A stretch of 15,293 nucleotides of DNA from the NCBI RefSeq assembly GCF_050433385.1, contig NZ_JBNPXI010000043.1:1-15293 (forward strand). Direction: 5' to 3'. The notes below the pieces were generated by a model. The model had not been told where the DNA came from. It worked only from the letters and a program-made list of their open reading frames with translations, and ran no database searches. Within the stretch, counting starts at the first letter, position 1; every line of letters starts with the position of its first letter. Position numbers and translations under genes: made by a program. Source of the DNA: Brassicibacter mesophilus (GTDB lineage Bacteria > Bacillota > Clostridia > Tissierellales > Proteiniboraceae). Positions 7,826 to 13,506 of this stretch are shown in pieces.

Positions 7826-8755
7826 TTATTTGTCACCCCCGTAATATACCCATTTTTTAGAACTTTTTAGTACAATCAACGTCACAATCAATACGATAAT
7901 CAGCAATACAAGGGCAAGTGCACTAGCGTATCCAAACCTTAAATATGTAAAACCTTCTTGATATATGTTTACCGCATAAAACAATAAAGAGTTGTTGAGC
8001 CCACCTAATGATCCATTTTCAGAAGCTGCATTTATTATATATGATTGTGTAAACACATTAAATCCTCCGATAATTCCACTTATAAGCTGAAACAATGTTA
8101 TGGGAGTAAGCATAGGCCAGGTAACATGTCTAAATTTTGTCCACATACCACCGCCATCGATTTCTACAGCTTCATAATATACAGTTGGAATATCTCCTAG
8201 TCCAGCCAAATAGATGACCATAGTACTTCCTATACCCCATAGCGACATTAAAATTACAGCTGGCTTTGCCCATTCAGCAGAAATTAACCATAAAGGTTCT
8301 GGAAGATTAAAAATTCTTAAAGCCATATTTACCAATCCATATTTGGGGTTTAATAGCCATACCCAAAGAAGAGATGCTGCTACAGGTGGCATGATTGATG
8401 GTAAAAAGTAAATTGATCTAAATAGACTTCTTCCCTTTACTTTCATATTTAAAAGAAGAGCTGTTATCAAAGATAAAAACAATTGTAGCCCCACACCAAA
8501 GATAACATAGTAAAGTGTGTTAGCGAGAGACTGATAGAATTCTTTATTTTTAAACATAGTATAAAAATTATCTAATCCAATAAACTTAGGAGCTTCAAAC
8601 AGGTTATATTTTGTAAAACTATAATATATAACTGAAATTATAGGATATAAACTGAATACTAAAAAACCAATAATCCACGGTGCAATGAATATTGCTGCCA
8701 GTTTTTTCTGACTTTTTTCTACTGAGAAATTCTTACTTCTAGTTCTATTTTTCAT
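7826..8755 (-). CDS. CUT1 ABC sugar transporter permease, MalF/UgpA type
   Basis: A 309-residue permease with a basic N-terminus (residues 1-19), a first membrane span at about 20-41, further spans at about 82-103, 115-136, 164-185, 219-240 and 276-297, and an EAA loop at 193-218 (YYEAVEIDGGG to WPMLTP). The basic tail before the first span is usual in MalF-type subunits of Firmicutes. ATG at 8755 has GGGGGAT close upstream. It forms a heterodimer with the MalG-type protein encoded 2 nt downstream. It is separated from the binding-protein gene by 111 nt holding a strong stem-loop, which would let the binding protein be made in excess. Confidence 0.93.
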   Translation of the reverse strand: MKNRTRSKNFSVEKSQKKLAAIFIAPWIIGFLVFSLYPIISVIYYSFTKYNLFEAPKFIGLDNFYTMFKNKEFYQSLANTLYYVIFGVGLQLFLSLITALLLNMKVKGRSLFRSIYFLPSIMPPVAASLLWVWLLNPKYGLVNMALRIFNLPEPLWLISAEWAKPAVILMSLWGIGSTMVIYLAGLGDIPTVYYEAVEIDGGGMWTKFRHVTWPMLTPITLFQLISGIIGGFNVFTQSYIINAASENGSLGGLNNSLLFYAVNIYQEGFTYLRFGYASALALVLLIIVLIVTLIVLKSSKKWVYYGGDK

Positions 8756-8780
8756 TGTATCCCCCTTTCATTGCTATAGC

Positions 8781-8830
8781 GATATAATCCTAGCAAAAGT
8801 CTAAAAAGTCTTTTTTGCTAGGATTATATC
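8781..8830 (-). promoter_or_regulatory. Intercistronic stem-loop after the binding-protein gene
   Basis: A perfect 18-bp stem, GATATAATCCTAGCAAAA (8781-8798) with its complement (8813-8830), has a 14-nt loop. It follows the binding-protein stop codon by about 36 nt and precedes the permease ribosome site. No T-run follows on the minus strand, so it is more likely a 3'-end stabilising or processing structure than a full terminator. Such stem-loops are known after binding-protein genes (as in malE-malF) and raise the amount of binding protein relative to permeases. Confidence 0.7.
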
Positions 8831-8866
8831 CTTATTAATATCTATTTTTTCTCTTAAAATTTACAT

Positions 8867-10204
8867 CTATTTATTTTTCTTTTTAGCCCACTCATCAGCT
8901 AACGGTTGTATCTTATCAACAACTGCTTTCATAGCTTCTTCAGGAGTTACTTCAAAGTTATAAGCCTTTTCTTCTTGAAGCTTTAATTCATTTAGATATT
9001 CTCTAGCAAACGGTACCGCAGCCATAGCTTTAGAAGTACCATTATTTAAAACTTCTATAAACGGTGCAAGTTCAGGGGCTGCTTCTACAAATCTCTTATC
9101 GTTGAGAGCTGAGAAAGTAGTTGGCATAGAACCTTTGCCTGCACAGAACTTGATATAAGCATCATCAGACTTTAAATAATTAATAAATTCAAAAGCTTCT
9201 TCTTTGTGCTTGCTATTCTCAGGTATGTAAAGCATTCCACCTTGTAATAGTCCTCCATTTGCAAGCTCCGGATGTCCATCAGGATATGGAACTGGTGCTA
9301 CTCCATAGTTTAAATCACTAGCATATCTGTTAACAAAACTTGTATAATATTCACCCTCTATATCCATAGCCAATTGATTTTGGAAAAATGGGTTATTAGG
9401 TGACATGTATTTACCAAATCCGCTTTTGAATCTTTTGATTTTTTCTGGTTCATATGGTGCCTCATAGCTCTTAAGTTTAAATTTCAAGGCATCAATATTG
9501 GTTTGATTATCGCATGTAACCTTATCATTTTCAAAATCATAGAAGTCAGAACCAAACACAAAAGCCCATAGCATTTGATCAACCCAAGGATAATCAGAAA
9601 TATAGCCAACTTGAGTATAATCACCATTATCATCTTTCTTAGTTAATTTTTGAGAGTATTCTATTAACTCACTTGTTGTCTTAGGTGGACCATCAAGTCC
9701 TGCTTCTTCAAAAAGGTCTTTATTATAAAATAGCATGTAAGTATCTACTGTATAAGGAATACCATATTGTTTTCCTTCATAATTACCTATGTTCCACATT
9801 TCTGAAAGAACATTTTCCTTATCCATGCCAAATTTTTCTATGTATGGGTCCAATTCAGATATAGAACCTACACTTGCTAATTGAGGTATATTAATATCTA
9901 GCAAATATCCAATATCAGGAGGATTACCACCTGTGATTGCTGTTAACTGCTTCTGTGTATCAGTCCCACCAAGTGATTCTACAAAAATATGGTCATTGGT
10001 CGCGTTAAAGTCGTCAATAACTTCCTGCAACATATCTGCTTCTTCACCTTTCCACACATGCCAAAACTTAATAGTAACCTTTTCTTTTCCATCTTCAGTT
10101 GTAACAGTATTACTATCACCACTGTTATTGCTGCATCCTGAAAGCATAACAGTAGCAAACATTGCAACTACAAGAAATAGAGATAAAATTCTTGTTTTTT
10201 TCAT
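8867..10204 (-). CDS. ABC sugar-binding lipoprotein (extracellular solute-binding family 1)
   Basis: A 445-residue lipoprotein. Residues 1-20 form a basic and hydrophobic signal, and LSGC at 21-24 is the lipobox, with C24 as the lipidated residue, followed by a Ser/Asn/Gly-rich linker (to about 35). The mature part begins with the family-1 pattern VTIKFWHVWKGEEADMLQEV (about 44-63). Later blocks such as IPYTVDTYMLFYNKDLFEEAG (about 149-169) and GKGSMPTT fit the sugar-binding MalE/UgpB group. ATG at 10204 has AGGGGGA 8 nt upstream. It is the first transporter gene after the regulator and is bounded downstream by a stem-loop. The ligand is inferred from the operon (glyco-asparagine or a small fucosylated glycan); a plain oligosaccharide remains possible. 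Confidence 0.94.
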   Translation of the reverse strand: MKKTRILSLFLVVAMFATVMLSGCSNNSGDSNTVTTEDGKEKVTIKFWHVWKGEEADMLQEVIDDFNATNDHIFVESLGGTDTQKQLTAITGGNPPDIGYLLDINIPQLASVGSISELDPYIEKFGMDKENVLSEMWNIGNYEGKQYGIPYTVDTYMLFYNKDLFEEAGLDGPPKTTSELIEYSQKLTKKDDNGDYTQVGYISDYPWVDQMLWAFVFGSDFYDFENDKVTCDNQTNIDALKFKLKSYEAPYEPEKIKRFKSGFGKYMSPNNPFFQNQLAMDIEGEYYTSFVNRYASDLNYGVAPVPYPDGHPELANGGLLQGGMLYIPENSKHKEEAFEFINYLKSDDAYIKFCAGKGSMPTTFSALNDKRFVEAAPELAPFIEVLNNGTSKAMAAVPFAREYLNELKLQEEKAYNFEVTPEEAMKAVVDKIQPLADEWAKKKNK

Positions 10205-10274
10205 GACTATATTCCCCCTTGATTTGAAATAAGTAAATTTGTTAACATAAAAACATATTTTCTTTACTACTTAC

Positions 10275-10283
10275 ATCACCTCC
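10275..10283 (-). promoter_or_regulatory. Orphan Shine-Dalgarno sequence without a usable start codon
   Basis: GGAGGTGAT on the minus strand is a nine-base perfect complement to the 16S rRNA 3' end. It lies in the 90-nt gap between the regulator and binding-protein genes. The only start at hand is an ATG overlapping it (10276) that is followed at once by TAA; the next ATG is over 15 nt away and opens a 4-codon frame. The true ribosome site of the binding-protein gene is a separate AGGGGGA. It may be a STAB-SD-type mRNA 5' stabiliser or the remnant of a lost gene. Confidence 0.5.
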
Positions 10284-10294
10284 ATATAAAATTT

Positions 10295-11455
10295 TTATAA
10301 ATCTAAAAAAGTTTTTGAGGCTAGTGTTGCTCCTCCAATTATGTCTGTTTTTTGCTCCAATTGAGAATATACAATCTTGTAATTTCCTCTAAGTGGTTCC
10401 CATGTACTAGCGTTATTCTTTTTCTCAATGAATGGTATTATCCCTGGATTTTCTTCAATCAGCTTTCCTGCTAATATTATTGAATCAGGGTTATACATAC
10501 AGACTGTATTGTTAATAGCTATACAAATATATGTAGCAACTCTATCTAAAATATTTATAGCCCAATCTTCGCTATTATCTGCCGCTACTATTATCTCTTT
10601 TACAGTCTCAGTTGGCCTTATATTATTAGCCTCTAATAAGAGCCTGTCCTCTACAATAAATGTTTGCAAACACCCTCTTCTTCCACAATCGCAGAACATT
10701 CCGTTCGGATCTAATGTTATATGACCTATCTCACCTGCAATATTAGTTTCTCCTCGGAAAATTTCACCATTAATTATAAGGGCTGATCCTACACCACTTC
10801 CTATGCTTATTAAAGCAGTGCTCTTTGAATTTTTTGCACTACCATATAAGCTTTCTCCTAGTGCCTTCAGTTTAACATCATTATCAACAACTGCCTTTAA
10901 TCCTAAGTTTTTTTCTATTTCCTTAATTACATTTACATTTTTCCATCCTAATTGAGCTGAAAAAACTACTACACCATTATGAGCATCTATAATTCCAGGT
11001 AACCCTACTCCTACACCTACTATCCTATTTATATCTACACCACTTTTAGTCAAAAGATTTTCTATTTTATCACAAAGCTTTTTGATTACTAGCTCGGGCT
11101 CATTTTTTGTATCTAATTTAGTTTTTTCATAAAATAGAACTTCTCCTCCAAAGTTAACAATCCCAATCATAGTTATATTTTTATTAAGGTATACTCCAAT
11201 AGTCATTACAGACTCCATATCTATATCGAGTAAAATAGCTTTTCTTCCCACTCCATTAGAATACAGCTCAGTCTCTTTTACTAACCCCTGTTCAATCAAG
11301 CTAGCAGCAATTCTACTGACAGAAGTAGGGCTCATTCCCGTTATTTTTCCAATATCTGCTCTAGATATTGGACCATCTATTTTAATAATATTAAGAACCA
11401 TGCTCTTATTGCTCTGCTTAATATACTCTTGATCTTTCTTAACAATTTTCTCCAT
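10295..11455 (-). CDS. ROK-family transcriptional repressor (NagC/XylR type)
   Basis: A 386-residue regulator. The N-terminal winged helix-turn-helix is at about 16-60 (ISRADIGKITGMSPTSVSRI at 30-49 carries the recognition helix). The ROK sensor domain follows, with GVGVGLPG (147-154), DNDVKLKALGE (191-201), IGSGVGSALI (218-227), GEIGHI (241-246) and the zinc motif CDCGRRGCLQ (255-264). The kinase-type loop ENDxN is changed to DNDVK, fitting a sensor rather than an active kinase. ATG at 11455 is chosen because GGGGTGGAG (11459-11467) precedes it; ATGs at 11485 and 11482 have no ribosome site. It is the first gene of the operon, so autoregulation is likely. GlcNAc or a derivative is the expected effector by analogy with NagC; that is inference. 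Confidence 0.9.
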   Translation of the reverse strand: MEKIVKKDQEYIKQSNKSMVLNIIKIDGPISRADIGKITGMSPTSVSRIAASLIEQGLVKETELYSNGVGRKAILLDIDMESVMTIGVYLNKNITMIGIVNFGGEVLFYEKTKLDTKNEPELVIKKLCDKIENLLTKSGVDINRIVGVGVGLPGIIDAHNGVVVFSAQLGWKNVNVIKEIEKNLGLKAVVDNDVKLKALGESLYGSAKNSKSTALISIGSGVGSALIINGEIFRGETNIAGEIGHITLDPNGMFCDCGRRGCLQTFIVEDRLLLEANNIRPTETVKEIIVAADNSEDWAINILDRVATYICIAINNTVCMYNPDSIILAGKLIEENPGIIPFIEKKNNASTWEPLRGNYKIVYSQLEQKTDIIGGATLASKTFLDL

Positions 11456-11458
11456 ACT

Positions 11459-11467
11459 CTCCACCCC
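11459..11467 (-). promoter_or_regulatory. Ribosome binding site choosing the internal start of the regulator
   Basis: GGGGTGGAG is 3 nt (from GGAG) to about 5 nt (from the GGGGTGG core) before ATG 11455. Upstream in-frame ATGs at 11485 and 11482 are preceded only by AT-rich sequence with no purine-rich site. The spacing is a little short but is the best available. Confidence 0.6.
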
Positions 11468-11599
11468 GTTATTTATTCTCATCATGTTATTAATTAGTAT
11501 AGGTTTAAGACGTTTTTATCAAATTATTGCGTATTTTGTTTAGTTACATAATTGTTGTGGTTTTAATTTCTCCACTGGTGTTATTAATTACTTAAGAAT

Positions 11600-11628
11600 A
11601 TTATATATTTTCAGAATATATATGTCAA
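11600..11628 (-). promoter_or_regulatory. Consensus sigma-A promoter of the glycan operon
   Basis: On the minus strand TTGACA (11628-11623) is followed after exactly 17 nt by TATAAT (11605-11600), a perfect match with ideal spacing. Transcription should begin near 11593, giving a leader of about 138 nt before the regulator start at 11455. So perfect a promoter implies that control is mostly by repression, which fits the ROK regulator and the nearby cre-like site. Confidence 0.85.
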
Positions 11629-11644
11629 TTAATTTATTACATTT

Positions 11645-11658
11645 TGATAACGTTTACT
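11645..11658. promoter_or_regulatory. cre-like site (CcpA) upstream of the promoter
   Basis: TGATAACGTTTACT fits TGWNANCGNTNWCA at all but the last fixed position, and nearly as well on the other strand. It lies 17 bp upstream of the -35 box. The same stretch contains TTGATAA twice (11644-11650 and 11662-11668), and an inverted TTGATAA occurs in the leader (11516-11522), so the ROK regulator is a competing owner of this site. Confidence 0.4.
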
Positions 11659-11692
11659 TTATTGATAATATCACATTTCTATTTTAGAAGAT

Positions 11693-11734
11693 AAAAAGCT
11701 TGATAGATAGTCGTCACCATCCATCAAGCTTTTT
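11693..11734. terminator. Rho-independent terminator after the DUF1185 gene
   Basis: A perfect 12-bp stem, AAAAAGCTTGAT (11693-11704) with ATCAAGCTTTTT (11723-11734), is extended by a GAT/ATC pair inside and ends in a T-run on both strands. It lies just past the DUF1185 stop at 11762 and ends the right-hand operon. It also separates that operon from the sigma-A promoter of the glycan operon at 11628. Confidence 0.88.
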
Positions 11735-11761
11735 ATATCAATAAATTATCTCTTTATTTAA

Positions 11762-12346
11762 CTATCTTAAACCGTCTTCACACTTAGCTTCTTCTTTTTG
11801 AAGTCCACCTACTCTTGGATGTGGTCTTCCACAGTTTGTTACTGATAATATTAACACTAACTCATTGTCTCTTGGAGCATCTGGTACTCTTACTTCCATT
11901 GCATCGAAGTGAGTTCTTACGAATGCTGCATCTTTGTAGTGTAGTGGTACATCTATTGCACAGCCTGGGTAACCCATTTTCTTAGCTGAAGGGATTATTG
12001 ACTTTCCTCCGCCTAATCCTTCTCTAAATGGCTTTCCTAGTGTTGGGTGAAGTAAAGCTGCTCCATGCTCAAGCTCTCCATTTCCTCCAACTATAGCTGC
12101 TTTACCATAGCTTTCTGCTTCGCTTTTATCGATTCCAGCTGCTTTTAATGCTTTTTCAACTAGCTCTGGTGTAATTGATGCACTCCAGTCTGATAATGGG
12201 GATAAATCTTCTACGTATTTTCCTGCATATGGGTTTTCAAATACTACTGCGATTGATACTCTTTTGTGGCTGCCATCTACTTCTTTTCCACCATCAGCTT
12301 TTATTTCTTCTACAAATGTGTAATACTTTCTGATTTTAACGTCCAT
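11762..12346 (-). CDS. DUF1185 / AA_synth (PF06684) family protein
   Basis: A 194-residue protein matching the whole PF06684 family. The diagnostic central block runs from about 82 to 148: AAIVGGNGELEHGAALLHP, FREGLGGGKSIIPS, GYPGCAIDVPLHYKDAAFVR, THFDAMEVRVPDAPRDNE (to about 162), with GRPHPRVGGL near the C-terminus. The first solved structures showed a chorismate-mutase-like fold variant, with a role in amino-acid metabolism proposed; I know of no demonstrated reaction. Clustered His, Glu, Arg and Gly residues suggest an enzyme pocket. ATG at 12346 has AGGAGG 8 nt upstream. It is the last gene of the operon with enamidase and 6-hydroxynicotinate reductase, so a step on a ring-opened dicarboxylate or lactam is plausible. 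Confidence 0.9.
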   Translation of the reverse strand: MDVKIRKYYTFVEEIKADGGKEVDGSHKRVSIAVVFENPYAGKYVEDLSPLSDWSASITPELVEKALKAAGIDKSEAESYGKAAIVGGNGELEHGAALLHPTLGKPFREGLGGGKSIIPSAKKMGYPGCAIDVPLHYKDAAFVRTHFDAMEVRVPDAPRDNELVLILSVTNCGRPHPRVGGLQKEEAKCEDGLR

Positions 12347-12391
12347 TTATATAGCCTCCTTAGAATAAAATTTATAATTACATCTATTTTT

Positions 12392-12647
12392 GAATATGAA
12401 TAAAATAGATAAGAAAATGCTTATGAGATTTTGTTAAGAAAACTAGGCGAAAGAAACTAAAAAATCTGTTAAGATACTTATGAAACTCAGCTTACGCTGA
12501 TTAAGGAGTAACAACGAAATCATAGATTTCTGTAGCTCCATCATGTCTGAGCGTAGCGAGTTTACAAATTTTAAGATTTTTTAGTTGATAAGCCTAATAG
12601 TTTTCTCAAAATCTTCATCGCATGAACGTTCTATTTTGTTCATATTC
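12392..12647. mobile_element. Foldback (MITE-like) element, long copy, 256 bp
   Basis: Almost the whole element is one imperfect palindrome centred at about 12523. The outer ends are GAATATGAATAAAATAGA and, inverted, GAATATGAACAAAATAGA. A middle pair, AACTAAAAAATCT (12455-12467) with its complement (12574-12586), is exact. The inner arms GAAATC/GATTTC close on a 3-nt centre. The sequence shares both ends with the 107-bp copy at 6858-6964. It has no convincing open frame and no obvious target duplication. It fills most of the 318-bp gap between the UPF0280 and DUF1185 genes; the rest of the gap holds only the DUF1185 ribosome site. If transcribed, it would form a very long hairpin inside the operon mRNA. 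Confidence 0.85.
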
Positions 12648-12664
12648 GATTTCAATCTATAATT

Positions 12665-13504
12665 TTATACAAATTTAACATCTAAATCTTCCGGACACTT
12701 TACTATATCACTGCCGATACATATAACCGCACCTTTGATTATACCTTTTTTATACAAATCCTCGGCTGCGTTTAATCCGTTAAATAATGCCTTGTATTTG
12801 TTAGTTTCACTTATTTGCCCTACTTTTAACGTCACCAGCTGTCCAGGTATATCTGTTCCCGAATCTATTTCTTCAGCTAAACACCGAACTATGTTTTCAT
12901 CATCAACATTAGTTATATTTCCGAGGTATGTGGCACATGCATCTGCTGTAGCTGCATTTGGCGCCAATGCCACTGCAGCAGTAGCTATGCCCTTTGTAAA
13001 ACTTCTTCCGCCAGTTCCGCTCGTACATATTCCGTGGATATTTAACTCTTTAGTGATAGTCAACACAACCTGACCTTTACTAGGATCATCGTATAAAGGT
13101 ATACCCACCTTTATTGGTTTTCCGGTTATATCCTTTAGAGCTAAATCTCCTCCATTGTTAATAATTACTCTTGTTCCGCCCAGTTCTATTGCTTTTTCTA
13201 GTGCAGTATCAGAAAACGATCCTGCTACTGCACCTAGAGTATTAAGTTCTTGATATCCGCTCTTTTCAACCGCCGTTATCATTTTATTTAATACTTCCGG
13301 AAACTCATCACTCCTATGTGTATAAGTTCTCATTTTTTTAAGTTGAGGTAAATACTCAACTAGCTGCTCAAATTGGTTTAATACGTGCTGTGCTGTTTTC
13401 ATTCCTAGCTCAGATACTCGTTCATCTTCGATACATGCATCTATTACCATTTGAATCGGGCCATGGTCTATAAATACCCTTTTATCTGGAAGCTGCTGAA
13501 TCAT
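12665..13504 (-). CDS. UPF0280 family protein (ApbE-like fold), possible flavin transferase
   Basis: A 279-residue member of UPF0280, which shares the ApbE (FAD:protein FMN transferase) fold. ApbE-like elements are visible in order: GAVAGSFSD (91-99), IINNGGDLAL (114-123) equivalent to the ApbE GGD turn, GICTSGTGGRS (158-168) equivalent to the SG block, and APNAATADACATYLGN (181-196) equivalent to the metal-binding A-x-x-AD-x-x-AT segment. There is no signal peptide, unlike exported ApbE. The ATG at 13504 is 2 nt after the reductase stop with GAGG 7 nt upstream, so translation is coupled. 6-hydroxynicotinate reductase of E. barkeri is reported to carry covalently bound flavin, so attaching that flavin is a reasonable job for this protein; that is inference. 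It uses more GC-rich codons (CCG, GGC, GCG) than its neighbours. Confidence 0.85.
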   Translation of the reverse strand: MIQQLPDKRVFIDHGPIQMVIDACIEDERVSELGMKTAQHVLNQFEQLVEYLPQLKKMRTYTHRSDEFPEVLNKMITAVEKSGYQELNTLGAVAGSFSDTALEKAIELGGTRVIINNGGDLALKDITGKPIKVGIPLYDDPSKGQVVLTITKELNIHGICTSGTGGRSFTKGIATAAVALAPNAATADACATYLGNITNVDDENIVRCLAEEIDSGTDIPGQLVTLKVGQISETNKYKALFNGLNAAEDLYKKGIIKGAVICIGSDIVKCPEDLDVKFV

Positions 13505-13506
13505 AA

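Noticed and set aside
8781..8830. Intercistronic stem-loop as an intrinsic terminator
   Set aside because: No T-run follows on the minus strand and the permease genes lie directly downstream, so stabilisation or processing is more likely.
9979..10167. Minus-strand frame inside the binding-protein gene
   Set aside because: Entirely within the signal-peptide and mature-start coding region in another frame; no start signal.
12392..12647. Repeat-rich gap as a CRISPR array or structured ncRNA gene
   Set aside because: There are no evenly spaced direct repeats; the structure is a single nested palindrome shared at its ends with another copy.
12927..12944. TGGCAC...TGC sequence resembling a sigma-54 promoter on the plus strand
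   Set aside because: Spacing between GG and GC is off by one, it lies within the UPF0280 coding region and points away from any plus-strand gene.
12735..13073. Plus-strand frame of 112 codons opposite the UPF0280 gene
   Set aside because: Antisense to a gene with clear family motifs; low-complexity hydrophobic translation and no ribosome site.
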